Part shown: one piece after another, positions 15,381-24,758 of the stretch
How the letters are laid out: each line of letters starts with the position of its first letter
How positions within the stretch are numbered: position 1 is the stretch's first letter
IMG/VR virus record: IMGVR_UViG_3300023170_000009
Location: 98,418-162,417 of that record
DNA: 64,000 bases
Direction: 5' to 3' (one strand)
Origin: a virus
Made by a program: the position numbers and the translations under genes
The notes under the pieces: model-generated
Told to the model about the DNA's origin: nothing
What the model saw: only the letters and a program-made list of their open reading frames with translations
The model's database searches: none

Positions 15381-17966
15381 TTATGTAATTGTAGATGAAG
15401 TTCCTACATAATCCTCTTTAAAGAATCCTTGGGAATATGTTTCTAATACATAACTACCCGATTCTGCTGTAGTTGCTTCGTCTGTTTTTGTTGTTTGAGT
15501 TCCTTTAGAAACTACCTCGGTAGGTTGTAAAGAATCTGCTAATTGCTTATATCTATTTATAAAGCTTATTACGGTGCCTACGTAATCTTCTAGGAAATAA
15601 TCTTCAGAGACATATCCCTGAATGTTAAGTTCGACACCTTCAAAAGTTAATACTTCTTCATCATAAGGGTTGATATTGTTATGCAACCCTATAGAGTCTA
15701 GAACTGTTATACTTTCACTGTGAGCTCCTTGTGTAAAGGAAATGCTAGGAATCTCAGAAGTAGAAATTAATTCTGACTTATTTAAACTGAGATCAAAGCT
15801 ACTATCCTCAGACATATTTGCTGAGGTTGTAATAAACTTGCCTACCGATAAACTGTCTAGGTTTTCTGTAGCAAGATTATTTTCTGTAAAACTTCTAATA
15901 TAAGTTATTACATCTGAGTAAGAATCTATAGCATTTAAGCTTTCTGATCTTTCTCTATTATATGTAACCACTAATTCTGTTACATCTGCAATGTTTGTAG
16001 AATCAGTTTTTCTCAATATGAGATCAAATATCCTATCATTATCAGTTAAAGTAACAGAATCTTCTTTTGCTAATTGAGCATTAAATCTAAAGAATTCGCT
16101 AGTATTAACTACGTCTATTGGAATATTCTTAGTAAAGTCTAGTTCCACAAGTGCTGTTGCTGCATCTATAACATCTACAGTAATATATTTACTTAGGTTA
16201 TATCCATCTGTAACCACAGAAAGATTTGTAGAAAAATCTATCTCATGCTTTAAAAGAAGATCTCCGAAAACTTCCATACCCGCTGGGTGTACAAGTTTTC
16301 TTATATCATTGTTCCATTTAGATTGAGGAATGCCGGATTTTACAACATAAGAATATTTTTGGTATCTATAGTTATCTTGCAACTTGTTAGCATCAGACAG
16401 TTTTCCTCTATCGTCTAAATATTTTCCTGGATAAGAAAATAAATGTCCTGTCCTGATGGTTACATCAATTTGTTGTCCTGCTTTTGAAATAATAGGTATA
16501 ATAGTAGACGTTGAGAAGAACCCTCCTCCAGAGTTTACAATAGACCACCTGGTGGGTACATTGTTACTATCAACTTCTTCTACTTTAATATAACTCTTAT
16601 TATTACCTCCGATTATTACATAATTATCTTGGAAGTAATCTAAAGCATATCCTCTTCCATCATCACCCGTTTCGTTAACAACAAAGATATCACCTACACT
16701 AAATCCCATATTGGAACTATAAGTTCCCGTTGTTTCAACACTAACGAGTGTTCTATCTAGATACCCCTCTACATCTGTATAATGGGCACCTCTTAATAAA
16801 ATTTGTGTTTCAGTACCTTCTGTAACTATATCTATAAAAGGATTAGTATAATTCTCTCCTCCTTCCAATATAGTAACGCTGGTAATGACACCGTCTGTTA
16901 CATTTGCTCTTAGTACAGCCCCTTCGCCAATACCCGTGTCAAAAACTCGTAATGTTGGAGCCTGTATATATTCTTCTCCTCCTCCTAAGACAGTAACGCT
17001 ATCAATAACGCCGTTGTTCGTTGAAAGTGTAAAACTACCACCACTGCCCGGCCCAGGAATAGATGTTATTTTAGTGTCAAACTCTACGTTTAACTCATAT
17101 ATTGGAGGAAATGTATATGCTATTTTTGATACATTTTTTACAGTTGCAGGAATTGTTTCTAAAGTTGTAATACTACCTATGGTTCTACCATAAGTTATGT
17201 CTATTAGTTTTCCTTGAACATCTAATAGATCTTTTCCTTCTGCTGCTCTGGCAACAACCGCTTGCTCTTCTACCCATCTTCCGTCTGAAGGTACAAGAAT
17301 GAATTTTTGGGGATAGTATACCTCTACTTCTTCGTTATACAAAAGTCTAAAAAACATTTCTATGGATCTTCTAGATCCTTTTGTTTCATATAAATCTTTT
17401 ATTCTTTTGTAAATTTTTTTTCTATCTACAGCTAAAGATTCAGGAACATCTATAGCTAATTGTCTTCCCCAAAGTTTTAGGATTTGATCCTCATGTTCTC
17501 CTTCCGGAACATCTGGTGCAGAATCAATATCTAAAAATTTTGGTTGGTATAATGCAGAATTAGGTTTTAAATTCAACTCCATCCATTCAAAATATTTGTT
17601 GATGAATGCTAAAAACTTAGGATAATCTGTTTGAATAAATTCTGGAAGTTGTCTAGTAACTAATAAAGAAGGTTTTGATTCATACTCTGAACCAGTGCCA
17701 GCAGCAAAAGATAATGATGCTGCTAAATCTGCTCCAAAGCCACCCCCGCCCAATACAGTTATTGTCGGTGCTGTAAAATAGCCTGTTCCAATATTTGTAA
17801 TTGTAACAGTTTGTATTGAACCATTATATATGGTACACGTCGCAGTTGCACCAGAACCCCCGCCGCCACTAATTGTTAAAGTGGGTATTGAAGTATAGTT
17901 GTTTCCGCCATCTAAAATAGTTATCTTAGAAACATACCTATAATAGCTAGGAATATAATTCGACAT
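15381..17966 (-). CDS. large baseplate-associated structural protein
   Basis: 861 residues. The first 75 hold two Gly-rich beta modules (DGGNNYTSIPTLTISGGGGS and IGTGYFTAPTITVLGGGG). Then comes a well conserved marine-phage domain: TDYPKFLAFINKYFEWME, LKLWGRQLAIDVPESL, KGSRRSIEMFFRLLYNEEV. Two further Gly-rich modules follow (LGGGEEYIQAPTLRVF and EGGENYTNPFIDIV). The C-terminal 300 residues contain repeated weak blocks around EDSVTLTDND and ESLNAIDSYSD and two DYVGT endings (EDYFLEDYVGTVIS and FFKEDYVGTSST). It lies just after gp6 and before gp8, where T4 has gp7. It may be the functional gp7 or gp10 substitute, but sequence identity does not show this. Confidence 0.6.
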   Translation of the reverse strand: MSNYIPSYYRYVSKITILDGGNNYTSIPTLTISGGGGSGATATCTIYNGSIQTVTITNIGTGYFTAPTITVLGGGGFGADLAASLSFAAGTGSEYESKPSLLVTRQLPEFIQTDYPKFLAFINKYFEWMELNLKPNSALYQPKFLDIDSAPDVPEGEHEDQILKLWGRQLAIDVPESLAVDRKKIYKRIKDLYETKGSRRSIEMFFRLLYNEEVEVYYPQKFILVPSDGRWVEEQAVVARAAEGKDLLDVQGKLIDITYGRTIGSITTLETIPATVKNVSKIAYTFPPIYELNVEFDTKITSIPGPGSGGSFTLSTNNGVIDSVTVLGGGEEYIQAPTLRVFDTGIGEGAVLRANVTDGVITSVTILEGGENYTNPFIDIVTEGTETQILLRGAHYTDVEGYLDRTLVSVETTGTYSSNMGFSVGDIFVVNETGDDGRGYALDYFQDNYVIIGGNNKSYIKVEEVDSNNVPTRWSIVNSGGGFFSTSTIIPIISKAGQQIDVTIRTGHLFSYPGKYLDDRGKLSDANKLQDNYRYQKYSYVVKSGIPQSKWNNDIRKLVHPAGMEVFGDLLLKHEIDFSTNLSVVTDGYNLSKYITVDVIDAATALVELDFTKNIPIDVVNTSEFFRFNAQLAKEDSVTLTDNDRIFDLILRKTDSTNIADVTELVVTYNRERSESLNAIDSYSDVITYIRSFTENNLATENLDSLSVGKFITTSANMSEDSSFDLSLNKSELISTSEIPSISFTQGAHSESITVLDSIGLHNNINPYDEEVLTFEGVELNIQGYVSEDYFLEDYVGTVISFINRYKQLADSLQPTEVVSKGTQTTKTDEATTAESGSYVLETYSQGFFKEDYVGTSSTIT

Positions 17967-17969
17967 TTA

Positions 17970-19874
17970 TTACTCGTCTACTCTTGCAATCGTTTCTATT
18001 TTTATGCCTTCTCTTAATCCAGAAATTACATTGTATACACTATCATCTTTTGCTAATATTGTGTTTTTTGCTGGCAAAGGAACAACCGCAGATTGTGATT
18101 CTGGGTTTGTTCTAGTTAAGATATCGGTTGTTATGTCCTTAATAGTATCATGCGGTTCAACTGTTACATGTAATTTTGTAGCGTTACCATATAGAGATAT
18201 AACATTAAAGTCTGGTAAAGAAAGTTTTCCTAAATCATAATCAATGGTTCCAACTTCTGCTATTCGTCTATTATCTTCAGTTACTAAAAATAATCTCCCA
18301 GATCCGTTATAATTAGGAGCAACAACATTTCTATTAGGTTCATCTTCCAACCTAACTTTATAGATAACATTGCCAACATTCTTATCAAACCAATTAGTTG
18401 TAAGAGTTCTGGGGGTCAATTTATTATTGAAACTAATTTTAGTTGTTCCTATAGCATTAACTTCTGTTAAACTAAATCTTTTCTGTAAAGTAAAATTGAT
18501 TGTAACAGACTTCATTGCCTCTGAACTTCCATATACAATTTTGTGTAAATCTGAAAAATACAAATGTCTATTCAAATAATTTAAATTATTTTTAAAGTAG
18601 TTATCAATATTTACTTGAGCTCCTTGAATAATCTGTCCAGATGTTAATGTTGTCTTTTTAACATCGTAAGCTAATTTAGCTTTAACACCAACATATAGAT
18701 ATTCTGGATCAACAAATTCTGGTTGTATAGCAATAGGTGTTCTTGGTTCTATGATTTCCGTAACAATTTGATCTTTATCGCCTTGTGTAATAATAGATCC
18801 TTGATATGGATTTAAGGAAATAAAAACCTTCCCATATATGGGCGGATCGTTGTCCTCGCCTCCCCAGACAGAAACAGATTGTATGTTTTGATTTTTTGCT
18901 TTAATTAAGGAAACATAATCTTGAGCAGTTACGGCTCTTTCTTTTGTAGAGTTGTATCTAGGTGCATTTCTTTTTATACTAGAAACCGTTTCTCTAACTG
19001 CACCACCGTAAGATGGAGTTGTTGTTAAAGTAATAAGTCTTTCGTTATTTCCTGTTATAGTTGTTCTGCAAGTAAACTGCTCTGAATTATTAGCAGGAGC
19101 ACCATTTGTGTTCAAGTAATCTATTAGAACAATGTTGCCAGGATTTAATTTTTGCCCAACAACACCGTCTCCGAACAAAATTCTATATAAGCCATCAGAA
19201 CCTTCTTCTAAGAACCAAGCTCGATCTGTTGCCTTTACATCTGCAAATTTATCCTTATATTGAAAAGATTTTACAGCAAAATCTGTTCCAGAATTTTGAA
19301 CCCTAACTCTTAAAGTTGTCGTATCGACACCTTGATTGGGTATAATAAAAGGTCCAGATACAGTATTGGCATCTACAGAAAAATTGTTATTAACTCTAAA
19401 ACCCTCTTTTATCTCAATACCTGAGAAATAAAAGGCATCCCCTTGTCCAAAGTTTTGAAGGATTGTTGTTTTATCAGTCTGCGGGTAAAAGGAATATGTA
19501 ACTCCATCAATAGTAGATGTGAACTGTGTATTTCTAGTTAAAGTTAGAACTGTGTTTTCAAAAGTGGGATCAGGAAAAACAATTAACACCACTTCCGCCC
19601 TAGAAGCTCTTTTAGATGTTGGTGTGTAGCCAAGAGACTTTGCTATAGAAACTACAGAAGATCTCTTAACAGCGCTATCTAAAAAGGATTCGTTTGCCAA
19701 CATGTGAGCTAAGACAGCGTTGTAATGGGTGTTGTATGCCAAAGTGTCCAGCAAAACGCTCATAGCAGAACCTTCAAAATTGTAATCTGAAAATTCCTCT
19801 TGAGATTGAAGATACTGTTTGAGATTTTGTTTTATATTATCAAAATCTAATTCTGTTACCTTTAGCTGAGACAT
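17970..19874 (-). CDS. 6: baseplate wedge subunit, T4 gp6 homologue
   Basis: 634 residues (T4 gp6 is 660). The start VTELDFDNIKQNLKQYLQSQ and the block FEGSAMSVLLDTLAYNTHYN, followed by NESFLDSAVKRSSVVSIAKS and LGYTPTSKRAS, are the signature of the gp6/baseplate-J family. The central VSSIKRNAPRYNSTKERAVT and AQDYVSLIKAKNQNIQSVSV segment is also typical. gp6 forms the continuous ring of the inner baseplate that holds the wedges together. GAGG precedes the ATG, and it follows the small unknown gene at 19893 and gp25, in line with the wedge gene order. Confidence 0.92.
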   Translation of the reverse strand: MSQLKVTELDFDNIKQNLKQYLQSQEEFSDYNFEGSAMSVLLDTLAYNTHYNAVLAHMLANESFLDSAVKRSSVVSIAKSLGYTPTSKRASRAEVVLIVFPDPTFENTVLTLTRNTQFTSTIDGVTYSFYPQTDKTTILQNFGQGDAFYFSGIEIKEGFRVNNNFSVDANTVSGPFIIPNQGVDTTTLRVRVQNSGTDFAVKSFQYKDKFADVKATDRAWFLEEGSDGLYRILFGDGVVGQKLNPGNIVLIDYLNTNGAPANNSEQFTCRTTITGNNERLITLTTTPSYGGAVRETVSSIKRNAPRYNSTKERAVTAQDYVSLIKAKNQNIQSVSVWGGEDNDPPIYGKVFISLNPYQGSIITQGDKDQIVTEIIEPRTPIAIQPEFVDPEYLYVGVKAKLAYDVKKTTLTSGQIIQGAQVNIDNYFKNNLNYLNRHLYFSDLHKIVYGSSEAMKSVTINFTLQKRFSLTEVNAIGTTKISFNNKLTPRTLTTNWFDKNVGNVIYKVRLEDEPNRNVVAPNYNGSGRLFLVTEDNRRIAEVGTIDYDLGKLSLPDFNVISLYGNATKLHVTVEPHDTIKDITTDILTRTNPESQSAVVPLPAKNTILAKDDSVYNVISGLREGIKIETIARVDE

Positions 19875-19892
19875 TTGTTTTCCTCGATGTTA

Positions 19893-20279
19893 TTATGCTA
19901 CTGTCCAATCTTCATTGGCATCAACTGTTGAAACAGTAAGTGTAATCCCATGCTCTGTGTTATGTGCCTTTCTAGCTGTAAACAGCTCATGTTCTGGATC
20001 AGAAAAAATTACAGGATCTGCATCAGTGTGTCTTATATGAACTTCTTTTTCTACACCCCAATCCTCTGCTGTACTAATTACAAGTTCAGCGCCTAATCCT
20101 TCAACCTCTTCTGTAGTAGGCCAAGAAGGATCAATGTTCAATGTATCATTGATAACATGAGGATGAAGACCGGTAGTTCTAGGACCTTCAGAGTAATCCT
20201 GTTGGGACTCTAGAACATCCTCAAACCACTGAGCTTCTGAAGGCTTTTCTTCTCTAATTATAGTTAATTTTTTAGCCAT
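19893..20279 (-). CDS. hypothetical protein between gp25 and gp6
   Basis: 128 residues, not recognised. Acidic, with several His and Trp (TTGLHPHVINDTLNIDPSWP, VHIRHTDADPVIFSDPEHE). It probably has two small beta parts. Its ATG overlaps the gp25 stop as TAATG, so it is translated with gp25. Given its position it is probably a late, virion-associated small protein. No domain can be named. Confidence 0.5.
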   Translation of the reverse strand: MAKKLTIIREEKPSEAQWFEDVLESQQDYSEGPRTTGLHPHVINDTLNIDPSWPTTEEVEGLGAELVISTAEDWGVEKEVHIRHTDADPVIFSDPEHELFTARKAHNTEHGITLTVSTVDANEDWTVA

Positions 20280-20683
20280 TATCGTATTCTCCGTAAAAAA
20301 GCTCCTAGTTGCTGTGGCCCTTCGACTCCTACAACATAGAAGTTTATGGTTAGACTATAACCATTGTTATCGTAATCAGGGTCAGAAATAACTTTTATTA
20401 CTTTAACCCTGGGTTCGTAATTTTTCAACAGTTGAGTTACAGACTGCGATATTGCAGCTGATACTGTTGGGTTTATTGTTTCAAACAAAAGTCCTTGAAG
20501 ACCTGTTCCCAAATTTGGTTGAAATGGTCTTTCAAAATAGTTTGTTTGCAACAAAATTTTTATTGACTGCTTAACAGAATTCACGTCTATCTTTTTTGCA
20601 ATGTCTCCTGTTGCAGGATTTTTTGCAAAAGATAAATCTAAATCTTTGTAAACTTTTTCAAGTTTTAAATTCTGGGCTGCCAT
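20279..20683 (-). CDS. 25: baseplate wedge subunit, T4 gp25 homologue
   Basis: 134 residues, the usual length of gp25. The signature YFERPFQPNLGTGLQGLLFE is clear, as is the EPR motif in NYEPRVKVIKV that contacts the gp6 core bundle and the sheath. gp25 nucleates sheath assembly at the wedge and is conserved in all contractile systems. A TATAAATA element lies five bases before the ATG with no Shine-Dalgarno sequence, so this gene probably has its own leaderless late message beside the run-through transcript from gp48. Confidence 0.93.
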   Translation of the reverse strand: MAAQNLKLEKVYKDLDLSFAKNPATGDIAKKIDVNSVKQSIKILLQTNYFERPFQPNLGTGLQGLLFETINPTVSAAISQSVTQLLKNYEPRVKVIKVISDPDYDNNGYSLTINFYVVGVEGPQQLGAFLRRIR

Positions 20684-20688
20684 ATTCG

Positions 20689-20696
20689 TATTTATA
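20689..20696 (-). promoter_or_regulatory. T4-type late promoter, TATAAATA, before gp25
   Basis: Minus-strand TATAAATA, then CGAAT, then the ATG of gp25 at 20683. The five-base spacing is the same as at 1701 and 29860. Confidence 0.7.
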
Positions 20697-20701
20697 AAGG
20701 T

Positions 20702-22786
20702 TTAACCCTTTGGTCCTCCATAAAGTTTAGGTGCTTGGAAGTTTGTGAAAGAAGCAACTGTTTCTTTTTTCTTAGCTGAAACATCTATAATAAGTGTTGG
20801 TTTTGGCAACTCTGGAAGTTCATATCCTTTAATTAAATCGACGGCATCAAATTCAGGAATAGTTATTGGAGTAGCCTTAACTGATACAGACCCATCGTAG
20901 CTTTCAGAGACATTGGGTAACATTTTACATAAACTATCTAAATCTGTAGCACCTGTCCTCAATAACGTCTGCATTAATGTTATAACATCATAAAAAGTTT
21001 CTATTGGGTTGCCATCATTGTCTATAAGACCCCCCAAACCATCAATAATACCTTCCCACTTTGTTGCAAGAGTTTTCAGTTTTAAGGCAGCATTTATCGC
21101 GGCTTCACCTCCAGCTGCCACAACAGCAGCAAGCTCTAATCCTTCCTTAACTCCGTCTTCAAATGTTTTAGCTGCTCCTTTAAAGGATTCGGGTATCATA
21201 CTTTCTAAAGAACCCTTAACTTTATTTACCTCATTAGATACAATACTATTGATGCTGTCTAAAAGATCACCAATGCCATCAGTTGCTGTTGCTAATAAAG
21301 CATCTGTTGATGCTTCAACGGCTGCAAGTTTATCAGCCAAATCTCTTAATCCATCTCCTGGACCACAATCTGAGGCACCACTTAACGGTTGTATCTGAAA
21401 CGGGCCGCCTGAAAATGACGGAGCTGGGCCCGGTGGGGGACCCGATGTTGGAGGGGGACCCGATGTTGGAGGCGGTGCTGATGCTGTTCTTTCTGTTACA
21501 TTGAAAGTGTCTCTTGCTACTGCTGTTTCAGAAGAATAAGAATCTCCATTATCATCTGTATATACAAGATAAAGGGTTATTGTGTTAATATAAGTTCCTA
21601 ACCCGAAACCTCCTTGCTCAGCATCAAAGTTTTTAGCATATAATTGATAGTTACCGCCTACCTTTGCAAAACCACTATTGAGGGTTATAAGTTTAGACTT
21701 GCCTCCTTGTTTCTCTAGTCTCCAGATATATTCTAATTTGTAACGATCGTCTGTTGCAGGATCGTGTCCCAAAAACCCATTGTCTGGTAGATTTAGATTT
21801 ACTGCAATGCCCATAGTTGAATGGGAATATGTGCCGTCAGGATTAATTACTTTTTCAGGTTCTCTATAAATATTTGTGGCTAATATCGGAGTTGCAGGTA
21901 CTTTGCTTTCATTTCCTTGTGGAGGAGTTACATTTTCTCTAACAATTCTAAACCTAGCACCGTAAGCATTATCCCAACCACCATTAACTCCTAAAGCAGG
22001 ATCATAATATTCTTCGATTGGAATATCTGTTCCAGTTTCAACAATATAGTAGTTGAATGCTACCTGTTCTGGAGAAGTAGCCACCACACCGTCTGAATAG
22101 ACATAAGTTATAAGATCAGAACCCCGAGTAGGAAAATGTAAAGTGTTTATACCCTCACTAGGTTCATCACTTTGTTTTAGGAAAAACTCTCCTATCTTTT
22201 CTATTGTATCGCTGTTAGGATTGTAATCTTTTGTTAGAGGAATTCTAATAACATTATTATTAAAATTTCCTCCCTCTTCTTCTGTTGGGTAACCTCTATC
22301 ACCACGAGCATATGGTGGGTCTCTGTCAATAAAATAATTTTTTCTTAAGGCATTACCACCAATTGTATCAAAGTGAGGAAAAGACCAACTACCTGTTTTA
22401 CCTAGTGATGCCTCGTCAATGTTAAACGTATGTTTCTGTTGAGCTCCTCTTATTGCAGGGTCTTTATCTGTTAAAGTTATAACTAATTCATAGGTTTTCC
22501 CGTTAGCACTACCTGGAGGTAACAACATTGGAACTTTTTCAAAGGTCTCCAATGTAAATTTATCAACACCGTCTCTACCAGGTGAAATAGCAAGGTAGAC
22601 TAAATTATCACTATCAAAATCAATACCTTGATCGCTGTACCCTGCTGCTATATATGGCGAGTCGTCAGCAAATGCAATTGAATTGTCTTTATGTGTACTT
22701 CTTGTTTTTATTGAAACGGCTTCTGAGGCAGTAAGTCCCACACCCCCGGTGTCTGTAAAATATCTACCAAATATTTCTAATGCCAT
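20702..22786 (-). CDS. unknown virion structural protein between PAAR tip and gp25
   Basis: 694 residues, no named family recognised. The first 400 residues are beta-rich with short domains (LVYLAISPGRDGVDKFTLET, TYELVITLTDKDP, YKLEYIWRLEKQGGKSKLI). A Pro-rich hinge follows, with two PPPTSG copies and PPPGPAPS. The next 200 residues are helical with Ala-rich stretches (ELAAVVAAGGEAAINAALKL), and the end has PEFDAVDLIKGYELPELPKP. AGGAGG precedes the ATG. The location between the PAAR spike tip and gp25 suggests a baseplate hub or tip-associated protein, perhaps carried in the tail for delivery. That is inference from position only. Confidence 0.5.
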   Translation of the reverse strand: MALEIFGRYFTDTGGVGLTASEAVSIKTRSTHKDNSIAFADDSPYIAAGYSDQGIDFDSDNLVYLAISPGRDGVDKFTLETFEKVPMLLPPGSANGKTYELVITLTDKDPAIRGAQQKHTFNIDEASLGKTGSWSFPHFDTIGGNALRKNYFIDRDPPYARGDRGYPTEEEGGNFNNNVIRIPLTKDYNPNSDTIEKIGEFFLKQSDEPSEGINTLHFPTRGSDLITYVYSDGVVATSPEQVAFNYYIVETGTDIPIEEYYDPALGVNGGWDNAYGARFRIVRENVTPPQGNESKVPATPILATNIYREPEKVINPDGTYSHSTMGIAVNLNLPDNGFLGHDPATDDRYKLEYIWRLEKQGGKSKLITLNSGFAKVGGNYQLYAKNFDAEQGGFGLGTYINTITLYLVYTDDNGDSYSSETAVARDTFNVTERTASAPPPTSGPPPTSGPPPGPAPSFSGGPFQIQPLSGASDCGPGDGLRDLADKLAAVEASTDALLATATDGIGDLLDSINSIVSNEVNKVKGSLESMIPESFKGAAKTFEDGVKEGLELAAVVAAGGEAAINAALKLKTLATKWEGIIDGLGGLIDNDGNPIETFYDVITLMQTLLRTGATDLDSLCKMLPNVSESYDGSVSVKATPITIPEFDAVDLIKGYELPELPKPTLIIDVSAKKKETVASFTNFQAPKLYGGPKG

Positions 22787-22787
22787 A

Positions 22788-23090
22788 TTAGCCTCCTATA
22801 TACACCTTACTACAACCAGTATCTACAGTAGCTCCGCAGTCCACACTATCACCTATTCTTGCTGCAGCTTTATTCTCAATAAAAACATTTGATGAACCTG
22901 AAGATATTTTAGGTGCTCCTGATGTATTATGTGTGGTGCTGCCTTTGCTGTGTGCCGTTGTTGCGTCACCTACTCTAGCTGCAAGTTTACTCTCTATATA
23001 GGTTTTACTTGCGCCTTCTGTGATATCAAATGGTGAGGGTGACCACCCTTCGTGTACACATTTATCTTCCTTTCTACTAGCTATAGGCAT
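22788..23090 (-). CDS. PAAR-domain spike tip protein (T4 gp5.4-like)
   Basis: 100 residues with the two-lobed PAAR pattern: an N-terminal Cys/His part (KEDKCVHEGW), KLAARVGDATTAHSKG, then the mirrored KAAARIGDSVDCGATVDTGC and a final SKVYIGG. PAAR proteins bind one metal with His/Cys residues and sharpen the tip of the gp5 beta-helix so that it can pierce the outer membrane. It directly follows the gp5 gene and its ATG overlaps the gp5 stop, as expected for the tip. Confidence 0.9.
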   Translation of the reverse strand: MPIASRKEDKCVHEGWSPSPFDITEGASKTYIESKLAARVGDATTAHSKGSTTHNTSGAPKISSGSSNVFIENKAAARIGDSVDCGATVDTGCSKVYIGG

Positions 23091-24757
23091 TAGTTAATAT
23101 CCACCCTACTTGATCCATCAATGTCAACATTAGCACCTTTAAGTTTCCATGTATTCGTAACAGTTGAATCTATGCTCTTTGCAGTTTCTTTAATGTCTGT
23201 AGCCACCTTAACAATTTGATTTGCTTTTGTTTCTAATGTCATTGTTTGTTTTGATTTTATTGTAGACGTTTTACCTGCTCCCATACTGTACAACCCAGCA
23301 ACACCCAAATTATAATCACCACCTACAAGAGTTGTATAATTGCTCCCTACAGTTACCTTCATATCTGATAAATGCTTTTCACTAACTTTTCCTGAAACAG
23401 TTGTCCTTTTATCTTGTCCTACAGAATGTGTTTGATTGCCTACGATTGTTTCTGTGTCGTCTCCTGTTACACGACAACCACGTTGACCGTTTATCTGTGT
23501 GTTTTGGCTAGACAATACCTCTAACAAATCATTTCCGCCAACTTTTGTTACGCGGTTGCCTTTAATAGAATTAAATTGATTACCATCTACTTCTGTATAC
23601 ATATCACCTTGAACATACAATGAGGCATCTCCTGCAACATGTATATCACAGCTTCCACGTATCTCAACACGCTTGTCTTTTAATGTTATATCATAACCGT
23701 CACCAACAACCTTTGTTATCTTAGTACCGTCAGCCTGTATTTCTTCAAATGTTCCGGAGTTGTGGTAGTTACTTATTCTTCCATTGCCAGGAGTATCATC
23801 TACTTCAAAACAATGTCCTGTTTCTGTTTCCCAAACCTTATTAAAAGGATACATGGAAGTTTTGCCGTCTTGAATTAAATCACTTTCCGGTTTTGTGCCT
23901 ATAGGAACATAACCTTCCCACTCTGTAGTAACTTCATTATTTTCTACGTATCCTAACCCATCTTCACTTGGACCCATGTCACTAAATCTATGAGCAGGTT
24001 CTTGCCAAGTTCCTCTATCGTATCTTGTATTAGGCAATTTCTCAAATATGGAAGATACATTAGGAGCTGTTGCTCTAGGTATATCAATTAACCTTGTATC
24101 TCTTTTATTAATATTTACAAAGTGATGTTCTGCATCGGCACCTCTTGCCAATCTAGAACTATCGGGTTCTTTTAAGTAGTTAAATCCTGTGCCCTTTCCA
24201 TCTCTAGGAAATATTCCTCTAGGATCAACAAACCCTTGATAATCCAGAGCAATACCTGTAGTAGATGACAAATCCTCTATCTGCTTTTTTAATAAATCCC
24301 TTTTTTCTTCTAAAGCATCCCGTTGTAAGTCGTTTATATCTTCTGCCAGAGCTGTTTCTACTGATGCTAATTGTCTTTGTAATTCTGCTAGAGCCTCTTG
24401 TCTATATTCCTTCCATTTCTCATTAGATTCCTCATCTAATAGTGTTGGGCCTACCTGTGGCAAACTTGTAAACGAACCAAATATAATTGGCTGCTGTCCA
24501 TCTTCTCCATCAGCAAAGAAACCAATTACTGAAGATCCTTCTACCAAAGCGCTTGACTGCCCTACGCCTGAGATACTAGCAGATGTTACAGGCATAACAG
24601 GAACTGCCCATGGCAATTCATTTGTTGGTAGTATTGCTTTATTACCCGTATGGTAACCTAATATTCTTACTCTATATCTTCCTAAAAATTCTGGATCAGC
24701 TCTATCCTCAACAATTCCTATCCACCAAAAGAACTTTGGCACTGACATATTACTCAT
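23090..24757 (-). CDS. 5: baseplate central spike, T4 gp5-like, without lysozyme domain
   Basis: 555 residues. The N-terminal OB-fold is clear (FFWWIGIVEDRADPEFLGRY, then RVRILGYHTGN and SSVIGFFADGEDGQQPIIFG). A coiled-coil insertion of about 60 residues follows (ALAELQRQLASVETALAEDI region). The C-terminal 180 residues are V-x-G-x-x type octapeptides (VQGDMYTEVDGNQFNSIKGN, VGSNYTTLVGGDYNLGVAG), which form the triple-stranded beta-helix of VgrG/gp5 spikes. No lysozyme domain is present in the middle, unlike T4 gp5. It sits between gp27 and the PAAR tip, completing the hub set. Confidence 0.9.
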   Translation of the reverse strand: MSNMSVPKFFWWIGIVEDRADPEFLGRYRVRILGYHTGNKAILPTNELPWAVPVMPVTSASISGVGQSSALVEGSSVIGFFADGEDGQQPIIFGSFTSLPQVGPTLLDEESNEKWKEYRQEALAELQRQLASVETALAEDINDLQRDALEEKRDLLKKQIEDLSSTTGIALDYQGFVDPRGIFPRDGKGTGFNYLKEPDSSRLARGADAEHHFVNINKRDTRLIDIPRATAPNVSSIFEKLPNTRYDRGTWQEPAHRFSDMGPSEDGLGYVENNEVTTEWEGYVPIGTKPESDLIQDGKTSMYPFNKVWETETGHCFEVDDTPGNGRISNYHNSGTFEEIQADGTKITKVVGDGYDITLKDKRVEIRGSCDIHVAGDASLYVQGDMYTEVDGNQFNSIKGNRVTKVGGNDLLEVLSSQNTQINGQRGCRVTGDDTETIVGNQTHSVGQDKRTTVSGKVSEKHLSDMKVTVGSNYTTLVGGDYNLGVAGLYSMGAGKTSTIKSKQTMTLETKANQIVKVATDIKETAKSIDSTVTNTWKLKGANVDIDGSSRVDIN

Positions 24758-24758
24758 A

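Noticed and set aside
21864-21871. TATAAATA inside the 20702-22786 gene and another in 15381-17966
   Set aside because: Inside coding sequence with no gene start nearby; taken as chance.
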